64,000 bases of DNA from an uncultured Lachnospiraceae bacterium (GTDB taxonomy: Bacteria; Bacillota; Clostridia; Lachnospirales; Lachnospiraceae): assembly GCA_934317005.1 (NCBI GenBank), contig CAKREB010000002.1, forward strand, positions 124,001 to 188,000, read 5' to 3'. Position 1 is the first letter of the stretch, and the number at the start of each line of letters is the position of its first letter. Positions 26,731-35,656 of this stretch are shown piece by piece. The notes under the pieces were generated by a model. The model saw nothing but the letters and a program-made list of their open reading frames with translations. It had not been told where the DNA came from and ran no database searches. A program made the position numbers and the translations under genes.

Positions 26731-28272
26731 ATGTATAGTGTATCATATTGTGCATCCGTTCAGGGAATTGAAGGATGTATCATTCAGGTCGAGGCAGACA
26801 TTTCAGATGGTCTGCCTGGATTTTCTTTGGTTGGTTTTTTGTCATCGGAGGTAAAGGAAGCAAGAGAACGCGTTCAGATCGGCATGAAAAATGCCGGCTA
26901 TCGTTTTCCACCGAAGAGGATAACCATTAATCTATCGCCTGCGGATATCCGGAAGGATGGGACAGGCTACGATCTTGCCATTGCAGTATCGGTATTGACT
27001 GCATTCGGCTATTTTTCACAGGAATTTATCAAAAAGATACTTTTTATAGGGGAACTGAGTTTAGAAGGAAAGATAAAAGGGGTTCATGGAATATTACCGC
27101 GCGTATATACGGCGTATGAGCATGGAATCACATATTGCGTGGTGCCGAAAGAAAATGTTTCAGAAGCTGGCGTTGTGCGCGGGATGCATGTAATCGGCGT
27201 ATCCGATTTAAGAGAGCTTGCTGCGATGCTAGAAAAGGAATCTTTGTGTGAGCAGGAAAGGACAGAGTGTGCCGTAACAGAAAGGGAGGATATATCAGAC
27301 TTTTGTGAAGTAAATGGACAAGGACATGTGCGGCGTGCCATAGAGGTAGCGGTATCCGGTATGCACAATCTTCTGATGATCGGACCGCCCGGTTCGGGAA
27401 AGACCATGTTAGCAAAGAGGATTCCGGGAATTATGCCGGAGCTTGCGTTTGAGGAGCAGATGGAGATTTCTAAAATTTACAGTGTGGCAGGCAGATTATC
27501 CGAAAAGACTCCCTTTGTGAAAAGAAGACCTTTTCGGGAACCACATCACACGATCACACAGGCGGCTCTCGTTGGCGGTGGCAGATTTCCAAAGCCCGGG
27601 GAAGTAAGTCTGGCAAGCGGAGGTGTACTCTTTTTAGATGAGCTGGCAGAGTTTCAAAGACAGACGATAGAGGTACTTAGACAACCTTTGGAGGATGGCT
27701 ATGTTACGGTAAACCGAATGGATGGAAACTACCGTTATCCGGCCAGATGTCAGTTAGTAGCTGCCATGAATCCATGCCGCTGTGGGTTTTATCCGGACAA
27801 AAGAAGGTGCCATTGCACAGAACAGCAGATTAAAAACTATTTGAATAAGATAAGCCAGCCGATGTTAGACAGAATGGACATCTGTGTAGAAACGCTGCCA
27901 CTTGTATATGAAGACTTTCAGAAAAAACAAAAAGAAAGTAATGAGTCGTCAGAAAGTATCCGGTGCAGGGTAGTGGAGGCGCAGAAGATACAGCAAAAAC
28001 GCTATGAGAAGGAAGAGATTTTTCACAATGCGCAGCTGACTCCTTCCAGAATCGAAAAGTACTGCCTTTTACAAAAGGATGCAGAAGAATACTTAAAGGA
28101 AGCGTTTTTTAAGCTGGATTTTAGTGCCAGAGTGTACCATAAGATATTAAAAGTCAGCAGAACGATTGCTGACCTTGCCGGTGCCGAAAAGATTACGAAG
28201 GAGCATGTGTCGGAAGCAGTCTGCTACCGCATGATCGACAAAAAGTATTGGGGAAGTGAAGGGGGTATGTGA
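26731..28272 (+). CDS. comM: YifB/ComM family Mg-chelatase-like AAA ATPase
   Basis: The 513-residue protein has a Lon-like N-terminal domain (DGLPGFSLVGFLSSEVKEARERV), then a Mg-chelatase-type AAA domain. Walker A is GPPGSGKT at 218-225 and GGVLFLDELAEF is Walker B, with a zinc cluster AMNPCRCGFYPDKRRCHC. In Vibrio and Haemophilus, ComM is a helicase that helps branch migration during natural transformation. The role in Clostridia is inferred. It overlaps dprA by 4 bases, which fits a DNA-uptake or recombination function. Confidence 0.93.
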   Translation: MYSVSYCASVQGIEGCIIQVEADISDGLPGFSLVGFLSSEVKEARERVQIGMKNAGYRFPPKRITINLSPADIRKDGTGYDLAIAVSVLTAFGYFSQEFIKKILFIGELSLEGKIKGVHGILPRVYTAYEHGITYCVVPKENVSEAGVVRGMHVIGVSDLRELAAMLEKESLCEQERTECAVTEREDISDFCEVNGQGHVRRAIEVAVSGMHNLLMIGPPGSGKTMLAKRIPGIMPELAFEEQMEISKIYSVAGRLSEKTPFVKRRPFREPHHTITQAALVGGGRFPKPGEVSLASGGVLFLDELAEFQRQTIEVLRQPLEDGYVTVNRMDGNYRYPARCQLVAAMNPCRCGFYPDKRRCHCTEQQIKNYLNKISQPMLDRMDICVETLPLVYEDFQKKQKESNESSESIRCRVVEAQKIQQKRYEKEEIFHNAQLTPSRIEKYCLLQKDAEEYLKEAFFKLDFSARVYHKILKVSRTIADLAGAEKITKEHVSEAVCYRMIDKKYWGSEGGM

Positions 28273-29372
28273 GATTGGAACAGGAAAAATTATTTTGGTT
28301 CTGGCTTTGCAATATTCCACAGATAGGGAGAAAGACGATAGCACATCTTTTGGAGCATTTTGACACACCAAAGGAAATTTTTTATGCAAATAAGGAGCGG
28401 CTAGAAGGACTTTTTACAGAGAAAAGTAAGAAAAAGCAGAAGCTGATAGAAAGCAGGAATTTAGCTGAGGTGGAAAAAAGTTACAATCAGATGCTAAAAA
28501 ACGGCATTCATTTTGTGTGTCTGCCGGAAACGGCTTATCCGGACAAGCTGCGTCATATACCGGATAAGCCGTTTGGAATCTTTTTTCGCGGGAACCTTCC
28601 GAAAGCAGAGATTCCGTGTGTGGCAGTGGTAGGTGCAAGAGATGCATCACGTGAGAGTATACAGCTTGCTAGAAAGTTTGGCAGGGAGCTTGCTGAAAAT
28701 GGAATACAGGTTATTAGTGGAATGGCGCGTGGAATTGATATTTCTGCGCAGAGAGGTGTCTTAGCAACTGTGCGCGGAAGAACGTACAGCGCGCTTGGAA
28801 CAGGAATTGATATCTGCTATCCCAGACAACATATCGAAGAATTTATGCAGATGCAGGAATATGGAGGAGTTTTTACGGAATTTCCCATGAAGACACCACC
28901 GCTTCCGTATCAGTTCCCTATGCGAAACAGGCTGATCAGTGCATTTGCAGATGGCATTTTAGTAATTGAAGCACGGGAAAAAAGCGGTTCCCTGATCACA
29001 GCAGAGTTAGGCTTAGAGCAGGGAAAGGACATTTTTGTGATACCCGGAAAGATTACAGATACAAGCTATGCAGGCAGTAATAAGCTGATTCAAAATGGAG
29101 CATGTCTTGTGACAAAAACAAAAGATATTTTAGACGGACTGGGATTGTTTTTTGATGAGGATGTCGTCGAAAGAAAGAAAAAATCAAAGGAGATGCTTGA
29201 AACCACGGAAGAAATAGTGTATGCTATTTTAAGTTTGGAGCCGATACATGTCGCACAGATAATAGAAGAAACAGGTTTGGAGTTGTCCGATGTGCTACAG
29301 TGCATGGCTTCCCTGCAGGAGAAAAATCTGGTGCAGGTAGTAGGAAATAATTATTATATCATAAAATTATAG
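28269..29372 (+). CDS. dprA: DNA processing protein DprA
   Basis: DprA binds incoming single-stranded DNA and loads RecA. The 367-residue protein has a helical N-terminal SAM-like domain (GRKTIAHLLEHFDTPKEIF). The Rossmann DprA core follows: VAVVGARDASRESIQLARKFGRELAENG, SGMARGIDISAQRG, ALGTGIDICYP, then ITAELGLEQGKDIFVIPG. A C-terminal winged helix ends the protein. It starts with GTG inside the comM stop region (4-base overlap), so the two are probably translationally coupled. Confidence 0.95.
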   Translation: MRLEQEKLFWFWLCNIPQIGRKTIAHLLEHFDTPKEIFYANKERLEGLFTEKSKKKQKLIESRNLAEVEKSYNQMLKNGIHFVCLPETAYPDKLRHIPDKPFGIFFRGNLPKAEIPCVAVVGARDASRESIQLARKFGRELAENGIQVISGMARGIDISAQRGVLATVRGRTYSALGTGIDICYPRQHIEEFMQMQEYGGVFTEFPMKTPPLPYQFPMRNRLISAFADGILVIEAREKSGSLITAELGLEQGKDIFVIPGKITDTSYAGSNKLIQNGACLVTKTKDILDGLGLFFDEDVVERKKKSKEMLETTEEIVYAILSLEPIHVAQIIEETGLELSDVLQCMASLQEKNLVQVVGNNYYIIKL

Positions 29373-29426
29373 GGTGGTGTTCTGCGAGAATCAGACACTA
29401 GTAACGGTTTGAAAGGCGGTAATGAA

Positions 29427-31517
29427 ATGGCAAAAAATCTGGTAATTGTGGAGTCTCCATCAAAGGCGACAACAATAAAAAAATTTTTAGGAAGCTCATA
29501 TGAGGTTGTTGCGTCGAATGGGCATGTGCGGGATTTGCCAAAAAGCCAACTGGGAATTGATGTAGAAAATGACTTTGAACCCAAATATATTACGATTCGC
29601 GGAAAAGGTGAGCTTTTGGCTAAACTTAGGCGAGAAGTAAAAAAGGCAGATAAGATTTATCTTGCAACTGACCCGGACCGTGAGGGGGAAGCGATTTCAT
29701 GGCATCTTGCTGCTGCATTGAAGTTAGAAGGCAAGAATGCAAGCAGAATTACATTCAATGAAATTACAAAAAATGCGGTAAAGCAGTCAATCAAGCAGGC
29801 ACGTCAGATAGACATGAATCTGGTGGATGCACAGCAGGCACGCCGTGTGTTGGATCGTCTGGTGGGTTATCAGATCAGTCCTGTGCTGTGGGCAAAGGTA
29901 AAGAGAGGACTGAGTGCAGGACGTGTGCAGTCTGTAGCTCTTCGTATCATTGCAGACAGAGAAGAGGAGATCAATGCATTTATCTCAAAGGAATATTGGA
30001 CACTGACCGGTGAATTTGGTGTGTCAGGTGAGAAAAAGCCGCTTATAGCAGATTTTTATGGTACAAAGGATAAGAAGCTGACAATCGAGTCAGAAAAGCA
30101 GCTTAATAATATTATAAAGGAATTAAAGAAATCTTCTTTCAAAGTATCTGATCTGAAAGAAACAGAGCGCGTGAAAAAGAGTCCGTTGCCATTTACAACC
30201 AGTACATTACAGCAGGAAGCCGCAAAAAGTCTGAACTTTTCAACACAGAAGACGATGCGTCTGGCACAGGGCTTGTATGAAGGTGTAGCGGTAAAAGGAA
30301 GAGGAACGATCGGTCTGATTACATATCTTCGTACAGATTCTACGCGAATTTCTGATGATGCAAAGAAGATGGCACATGACTATATTGAGGAAAATTACGG
30401 TGCTGACTATCAGGCCGCTTCAGAGAAGAAAGAAAAGACGAATAAAAAGATTCAGGATGCACATGAGGCAATCCGACCGACCTATGTAGAGTTGACACCG
30501 GCTATGGTAAAGGATTCTTTATCACGTGATCATTTCAGACTGTATCAGCTGATCTGGAAACGTTTTTTGGCAAGCCGGATGGCACCGGCAAAGTATGCAA
30601 CTACGACAGTTAAGATTGATACGGATAAGTATCGCTTCACTTCTTCGGCATCAAAGGTTGTGTTTGCGGGTTATCTTTCCATTTATCAGACGGATGAGGA
30701 TAAGATTGATAAAAAAGTGTTATCTAAGAAGTTAGCGGTAGGAACAGAACTTTTAGCAGGCGAGTTTGAGAAAAAACAGCATTTTACACAACCGCCGGCT
30801 CATTTTACGGAGGCATCTTTGGTAAAGACACTGGAGGAGCTGGGAATCGGACGTCCAAGTACCTATTCGCCAACGATTTCAACGATCATTAACCGACGCT
30901 ATGTGGCAAAGGAACAAAAGAACTTATATATTACAGAATTAGGTGAAGTTGTCAATTCTATCATGAAAAAGTCATTTGCCAGCATTGTTGATGTAAACTT
31001 TACAGCATATATGGAAGGACTTTTGGATCGCGTGGAGGATGGATCTGTTAAGTGGAAAACGGTAGTCGAAAACTTCTATCCTGATCTGCATGAAGCTGTT
31101 GTGGCTGCAGAAAAGGAGTTGGAGGAAGTTAAGATTGAGGATGAAGTGACAGATGTGATCTGTGAAGAGTGTGGGCGAAACATGGTGGTTAAGTATGGTC
31201 CGCATGGAAAGTTTCTGGCTTGTCCGGGATTTCCGGAGTGTCGCAATACAAAGCCTTATCTGGAAAAGATTGGTGTTCCTTGTCCAAAGTGCGGAGAGGA
31301 TCTGGTGATCCGGAAGACGAAAAAAGGAAGAAGGTATTACGGCTGTATCAGCTATCCGGATTGTGACTTTATGTCATGGCAGAAGCCATCGGTAAAGAAG
31401 TGTCCGGAATGTGGAGGTCCAATGGTAGAAAAGGGAAACAAGCTTGTGTGTATGGATGAGCAATGCGGTTATGTAGAAGCGAAGGAAAAAGAGAGAAAGA
31501 AAACTACGAATGAATAA
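29427..31517 (+). CDS. topA: DNA topoisomerase I
   Basis: This type IA topoisomerase relaxes negative supercoils. Toprim motifs are seen (NLVIVESPSKATTIKKFLG, DPDREGEAISWHL), and the catalytic Tyr300 is in GLITYLRTDSTR. After about residue 580 come three zinc-finger modules: CEECGRNM...CPGFPEC, CPKCGEDL...CISYPDC and CPECGGPM...CMDEQC. I start at ATG 29427 (696 residues), which has AAAGGCGG upstream. A TTG at 29409 is also in frame. Confidence 0.97.
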   Translation: MAKNLVIVESPSKATTIKKFLGSSYEVVASNGHVRDLPKSQLGIDVENDFEPKYITIRGKGELLAKLRREVKKADKIYLATDPDREGEAISWHLAAALKLEGKNASRITFNEITKNAVKQSIKQARQIDMNLVDAQQARRVLDRLVGYQISPVLWAKVKRGLSAGRVQSVALRIIADREEEINAFISKEYWTLTGEFGVSGEKKPLIADFYGTKDKKLTIESEKQLNNIIKELKKSSFKVSDLKETERVKKSPLPFTTSTLQQEAAKSLNFSTQKTMRLAQGLYEGVAVKGRGTIGLITYLRTDSTRISDDAKKMAHDYIEENYGADYQAASEKKEKTNKKIQDAHEAIRPTYVELTPAMVKDSLSRDHFRLYQLIWKRFLASRMAPAKYATTTVKIDTDKYRFTSSASKVVFAGYLSIYQTDEDKIDKKVLSKKLAVGTELLAGEFEKKQHFTQPPAHFTEASLVKTLEELGIGRPSTYSPTISTIINRRYVAKEQKNLYITELGEVVNSIMKKSFASIVDVNFTAYMEGLLDRVEDGSVKWKTVVENFYPDLHEAVVAAEKELEEVKIEDEVTDVICEECGRNMVVKYGPHGKFLACPGFPECRNTKPYLEKIGVPCPKCGEDLVIRKTKKGRRYYGCISYPDCDFMSWQKPSVKKCPECGGPMVEKGNKLVCMDEQCGYVEAKEKERKKTTNE

Positions 31518-31540
31518 GTGAAAGAATGCAGGTATAAGAT

Positions 31541-32317
31541 ATGAGTTTAGAACTACTGGATAAGACAAGAATGATCAACCGTCTGCTAAATGAGCAGGCA
31601 TCAGAAAAAATTGATTTTACGGATTTTTGCAGGGAATTGTCAAGAACTTTAGAGGTGAATGTAGTATTAGTCAGCAGAAAGGGAAAAGTACTCGGACTAA
31701 AGGAAAGACAGGAAATTTCAGTTATTCCACAGTTAGCAGATGTAAAGTATGGAGATTATCTTGAGCCGACCTTGCAGGAGAGGTTTATGAATATCTTGTC
31801 GACAAAAGAAAATGTCAACCTTCTTACATTGGGATTTTCTTTTGAAAATGTGGAGGAGTATGAGGCAATGATCTCGCCGATCAGTATGGCAGGGATCCGT
31901 CTGGGAACATTGTTCGTGTATCGGCAGCAGCCATCTTTTTCTATTGATGATATTATCTTGACGGAATATGGAACCACGGTGATCGGTCTTGCCATGCAGA
32001 GAGCAGAATCGGAAGAGATATCAGAAGAGCAGCATAAAGAGCATGATGTGATGGCAGCAGTCAAGACACTTTCTAAGCTTGAGATCAAAGCAGTCTTAGA
32101 AGTTTTGAATGAACTGGATGGCAGAAAAGAAGGAATCTTAGTTACAAGCCGTCTGGCAGACAGAGTAGGAATTACCCGCTCGGTTATTGTTAATGCACTG
32201 AAAAAGTGTGAGAGTGCCGGCATCATTCAGACAAGATCATCCGGTATGAAAGGAACGACAGTCTGTATTGTGAACGATCTGTTCTCCTACGAGCTGATCG
32301 CGAAGAGTTTAGCCTAG
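31541..32317 (+). CDS. codY: GTP- and BCAA-sensing repressor CodY
   Basis: CodY is a global regulator that binds GTP and branched-chain amino acids and represses nutrient-limitation genes. The 258-residue protein has the N-terminal GAF domain (about 1-155). The winged helix at the C-terminus is SRLADRVGITRSVIVNALKKCESAGIIQTRSSGMKGT, nearly the family signature. It is the last gene before the flagellar operon, an arrangement also known in Bacillus, where codY precedes flgB and CodY represses fla/che. Confidence 0.97.
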   Translation: MSLELLDKTRMINRLLNEQASEKIDFTDFCRELSRTLEVNVVLVSRKGKVLGLKERQEISVIPQLADVKYGDYLEPTLQERFMNILSTKENVNLLTLGFSFENVEEYEAMISPISMAGIRLGTLFVYRQQPSFSIDDIILTEYGTTVIGLAMQRAESEEISEEQHKEHDVMAAVKTLSKLEIKAVLEVLNELDGRKEGILVTSRLADRVGITRSVIVNALKKCESAGIIQTRSSGMKGTTVCIVNDLFSYELIAKSLA

Positions 32318-32410
32318 TCTGTTATAGTAAAATGGCGAAAAATGTATGTAAACAGGTGATATTGTATTCTTTTTGAAACTGTGCTAAAGCATGGAAAATA
32401 CGGTATTTTT

Positions 32411-32444
32411 AAAAAAAGAGACGAAAAAAGCGTTTCTTTTTTTA
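32411..32444 (+). terminator. Terminator after codY
   Basis: A7GAGACG (32411-32423) pairs with CGTTTCT7 (32431-32443), with one G-U pair, and more T residues follow. It separates codY from the flagellar promoter. Confidence 0.7.
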
Positions 32445-32464
32445 TGTTTTTTTAAGATTTTCCC

Positions 32465-32492
32465 TTGTAATTTATCTGAATTTCTCTATAAT
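32465..32492 (+). promoter_or_regulatory. Main fla/che operon promoter (sigma-A type)
   Basis: TTGTAA at 32465-32470, a 16-base spacer and a perfect TATAAT at 32487-32492, about 80 bases before flgB. I see no convincing sigma-28 promoter here, so the operon would be read by housekeeping polymerase. Confidence 0.6.
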
Positions 32493-32573
32493 TATATTTA
32501 TATGAATAGGTGAGTTATGCAGTTTTGAGAATTTATATGCATAGAGAGTGGTAATAGAAAGGAGTTTTTGTGA

Positions 32574-32963
32574 ATGACAGGTTCAGGAGCATTTAATTAC
32601 ATAAATGTATTAGGAAAAGCTTGTGATGCAAGCTGGACAAGAAATTCCGTAATATCAAATAATATTGCAAATGTAGACACACCGGGGTTTAAGCGCCAGG
32701 ATGTCCAGTTTGAAGATTATCTGATGAACGAAGTAGGATATACGGATTCTTTAGATGATGAAGTGGCAGATGCAGATCTGGACAGCCTGAATGGTACGAC
32801 ATATACAGATTATGCAACGGTAAGCTATCGTCTGGATGGCAACAACGTAGATGTTGATACAGAAAATTCAGAACTGGCAAAGAACCAGATTAAGTATTAT
32901 ACAATGTTAGATTCCGTTTCACAGGAATTTAACAGATTAAAGTCTGTTATGAGGACAAGCTGA
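32574..32963 (+). CDS. flgB: Flagellar proximal rod protein FlgB
   Basis: FlgB is a proximal rod subunit of the basal body. The 129-residue protein carries the rod/hook N-terminal motif RNSVISNNIANVDTPGFKRQDVQFEDYL and a C-terminal helix (IKYYTMLDSVSQEFNRLKSVM). Rod proteins are exported by the flagellar gate without a cleavable signal. AAGGAG precedes the ATG. It is the first gene of the fla/che operon. Confidence 0.96.
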   Translation: MTGSGAFNYINVLGKACDASWTRNSVISNNIANVDTPGFKRQDVQFEDYLMNEVGYTDSLDDEVADADLDSLNGTTYTDYATVSYRLDGNNVDVDTENSELAKNQIKYYTMLDSVSQEFNRLKSVMRTS

Positions 32964-33014
32964 TCATAAAGTGACAGGACAGCAGGAAGCTAATAGAGAG
33001 AATGGAGGCAGATT

Positions 33015-33452
33015 ATGGGAGTTTTTTCAGGCATGGATATTAGTGCGTCAGGTATGACTGCACAGAGAACAAGATTGGATATTATTTCTGAAAATATAGC
33101 AAATGTAAATACGACAAGAGATGCAGATGGAAATGTTTACAAAAGAAAATCTGTAATCTTTCAGGAAAAAGGATATCCGTCTTTTGATGAGGTTTTATTG
33201 GGCACAAAAGGATGTGTTGGAAAAGGTGTAAAGATAACCAATATCATTGAAGATGATGAAACAGAATGCCGTATGGTGTATGATCCTTCTCATCCGGATG
33301 CAGATGAAAACGGTTATGTTACATATCCGAATGTAAATACAGTTACCGAGATGACAGACATGATTGATGCCAGCCGTTCCTATGAGGCAAATGTCACAGC
33401 GTTTAATGCATCGAAAAATATGCAGTTAAAGGCACTGGAAATCGGAAAATAA
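33015..33452 (+). CDS. flgC: Flagellar proximal rod protein FlgC
   Basis: This rod subunit partners with FlgB. The 145-residue protein has the rod motif GMTAQRTRLDIISENIANVNTTRDADG and the C-terminal flagellin-like helix MIDASRSYEANVTAFNASKNMQLKALEIG. GGAGGC lies upstream. It follows flgB by 51 bases. Confidence 0.97.
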   Translation: MGVFSGMDISASGMTAQRTRLDIISENIANVNTTRDADGNVYKRKSVIFQEKGYPSFDEVLLGTKGCVGKGVKITNIIEDDETECRMVYDPSHPDADENGYVTYPNVNTVTEMTDMIDASRSYEANVTAFNASKNMQLKALEIGK

Positions 33453-33497
33453 TCATAAAATGCAAAGAATACATATTATTTAGGGGGAGAAAATTAT

Positions 33498-33848
33498 ATG
33501 AATATCTCATCTTTATCAGATGTCAATCTTGATTCTTTATTTCAATTTCAGACACCGACGATCACGTCATCACTTGCGACTGAGTCGGACTCTTTGTTGA
33601 TCGATGAGCAGGATAAGAAAAGTGCATTTGGAAATGTTTTGGATTCTGCAATTCAGTTAGTAAATGAAACAAACGCATACAGCAATGCTGCTGAGGAAGA
33701 AGAAATTAAGTATGCTATGGGCGAGTCAGATAATATTCATGATCTGCAGATCGCACAGCAGAAGGCAAATGTGTCATTGCAGTATACAGTGGCAGTCAGA
33801 GATGCGTTCATGACAGGATATAAGGAATTGATGAATCTGCAGTTCTAG
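33498..33848 (+). CDS. fliE: Hook-basal body protein FliE
   Basis: FliE joins the MS ring to the rod and is the first substrate of the export gate. The 116-residue protein has the family C-terminus DNIHDLQIAQQKANVSLQYTVAVRDAFMTGYKELMNLQF. The N-terminal 40 residues are Ser/Asp-rich and variable, as is usual. GGGGGAG precedes the ATG. Confidence 0.93.
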   Translation: MNISSLSDVNLDSLFQFQTPTITSSLATESDSLLIDEQDKKSAFGNVLDSAIQLVNETNAYSNAAEEEEIKYAMGESDNIHDLQIAQQKANVSLQYTVAVRDAFMTGYKELMNLQF

Positions 33849-33858
33849 CAGACTGCTT

Positions 33859-33880
33859 AGGATAATTACTATGTTATCCT
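33859..33880 (+). other. Hairpin in the fliE/fliF gap
   Basis: AGGATAA (33859-33865) pairs perfectly with TTATCCT (33874-33880) across an 8-base loop, with only two T residues after it. It is more likely an mRNA structure than a terminator. Confidence 0.45.
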
Positions 33881-33916
33881 TTACATAAAAAACGAAAAAT
33901 ACTAAGGGAGTATGTT

Positions 33917-35536
33917 ATGCAGGAGAGATTGAAAGAAATTCCAACAAGGATAGTGGAATTTTGGAAAAAATATTCCAGCAAGCAAAAGACAATCATAATT
34001 GCGGTCGTTTGTGTGGTGCTGGTTTTGATCGGTGTGGCAGCGTATCTTGCGTCCAGACCAACCTATGTCAAGTTTCAGGAGTTCAGTAAGTTGGATGATG
34101 CAAACACTATGGCAAAAGCGTTAGATGATCAGGGGATTTCTTATAAGGCATCGAACGATGGTCTGACTTTATACGTTCAAAAGGGAGATATGACCAATGC
34201 GTTGTATACCATGAGCGACAATAATCTGGTTGATACCGGATACACATGGGACAAGGCGTTTGACAATTCCATGTCTACCACAGAGAGCGAGAAGTCACAA
34301 AAGAGGGTACTTGCTTTGCAAAGTGAGATTCAAAAGAGTCTTGCGCAGTATTCTTTCATCGATGATGCAAAGGTATTTATCGACGTACCGGAACAGACCT
34401 ACAGTGTACTGGATGAAGAAGAGAAGACATCAATCACTGCATTGATCACGGTAGATGAGGCAAAGAAAAAGGATCTGACTTCTGATACTGCGGAAGCATT
34501 GGCTGGCTGGCTTGCAAACACAGTTGGCACGGATACAGATCATGTTATTATCAATGACTCGGAGGGAACTTGTGTTTATAATGGGGCAACCTCTGATTCG
34601 CTTGGTGGAAGCATTGCCGGAGGCTCTACGGAATATTGTGAAAAGCTTCGAAATAATATTGCCTCGAACATTACCAAGCTGATGGTAAAGAGCGGCTATG
34701 ATGATGTTCAGGTTGGTACGCAGGGTATTCGATTCAATATGAACAAAGTGGAAACTTTGACAAAGAAATATTCTGTTGCAGACGGTCGCGAGTATGGTTA
34801 TCCTACGAACTTCTATTCATATGAGTCAGAAGGCGGAAGCGGTTCGGGTGGTGAGCCAGGGACTGCTTCTAATGATGACGATACAGACTATGTTATTCAG
34901 GATGGTTCGAATTCCTCTTCGAGTTTGAAGATTCAGAGGCTGCAGGATCTTTTGACAGATGAGACGATTGAAAATATCAAGCAGGAAACACCGGCAATCG
35001 AGTATGATGATTCATCACTTGGTATCGTTGCATTGCAGTATAAGGTTTATGATGAGGCTGCTTTGGAAAAAGACGGCACATTGGATAATATGACATTTGA
35101 TGAATTTATTGCAGCAAACAGTGCCAGAAAGCCAATCACTCTGACACAGGCGGAATTAGACAATATTGCTATGGCATCTGGTGTGGATGTTTCTAAGATT
35201 TCTGTCATGGCGTATGAAGTTCCTAAGTTTGTAGCAAAAGCAGATACCGGAAGAACACTTTCAGATTATCTGATGATTATTTTGGCAGTATTGATTATTG
35301 CACTGCTCATTTATGTTGTAATCCGTGGTACAGCACCGGTTAAGGTATCCGAGGAAGAACCGGAGCTTTCCGTCGAACAGCTGCTTGCAACGACGAAGGA
35401 GAATCAGTCGCTTGATGATATTGAGTTTAGTGATAAGTCTGAAACTAGAAAGATGATTGAGAAGTTTGTTGATGAAAATCCGGAGGCGGTCGCACAGCTT
35501 TTACGTAACTGGCTCAATGACGAATGGGATATGTAG
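33917..35536 (+). CDS. fliF: Flagellar MS-ring protein FliF
   Basis: FliF forms the MS ring in the cytoplasmic membrane. The 539-residue protein has an N-terminal membrane helix (TIIIAVVCVVLVLIGVAAYL), then ring-building motifs and a periplasm-side domain (AYLASRPTYVKFQEFSKLDD). A Ser/Gly-rich linker (GGSGSGGEPGTASNDDDTD) comes before a second helix (LMIILAVLIIALLIYVVIRG). The FliG-binding tail is ETRKMIEKFVDENPEAVAQLLRNWL. GGGAG precedes the ATG. Confidence 0.97.
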   Translation: MQERLKEIPTRIVEFWKKYSSKQKTIIIAVVCVVLVLIGVAAYLASRPTYVKFQEFSKLDDANTMAKALDDQGISYKASNDGLTLYVQKGDMTNALYTMSDNNLVDTGYTWDKAFDNSMSTTESEKSQKRVLALQSEIQKSLAQYSFIDDAKVFIDVPEQTYSVLDEEEKTSITALITVDEAKKKDLTSDTAEALAGWLANTVGTDTDHVIINDSEGTCVYNGATSDSLGGSIAGGSTEYCEKLRNNIASNITKLMVKSGYDDVQVGTQGIRFNMNKVETLTKKYSVADGREYGYPTNFYSYESEGGSGSGGEPGTASNDDDTDYVIQDGSNSSSSLKIQRLQDLLTDETIENIKQETPAIEYDDSSLGIVALQYKVYDEAALEKDGTLDNMTFDEFIAANSARKPITLTQAELDNIAMASGVDVSKISVMAYEVPKFVAKADTGRTLSDYLMIILAVLIIALLIYVVIRGTAPVKVSEEEPELSVEQLLATTKENQSLDDIEFSDKSETRKMIEKFVDENPEAVAQLLRNWLNDEWDM

Positions 35537-35545
35537 TAAAAATCA

Positions 35546-35624
35546 TCCACCGTTACCCACGTGAAACGGATAGCGGTGGACTTCTTAGAATATAGGAATC
35601 GTATAGGAAGAAAACTTCCATACG
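35546..35624 (+). other. Tandem hairpins between fliF and fliG
   Basis: Hairpin 1 is TCCACCG (35546-35552) with CGGTGGA (35574-35580). An alternative pairing CCGTT/AACGG (35550-35554/35565-35569) overlaps it. Hairpin 2 is CGTAT-A-GGAAG (35600-35610) with CTTCC-ATACG (35615-35624), an AAAA loop and one bulged A. No T-run follows either. This 120-base gap is the longest in the first third of the operon. Confidence 0.6.
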
Positions 35625-35656
35625 GTGTGGGATTAGATGGAAAGGATGGTTAAGTT

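Noticed and set aside
31756..32226. 156-residue minus-strand open frame
   Set aside because: Antisense to the conserved codY frame, with no start signals. The CodY protein fully explains the sequence.
32465..32490. CodY box over the main flagellar promoter
   Set aside because: Only about 10 of 15 consensus positions match, which is common by chance in AT-rich DNA. It is kept only as a hint in the codY finding and not listed as a site.
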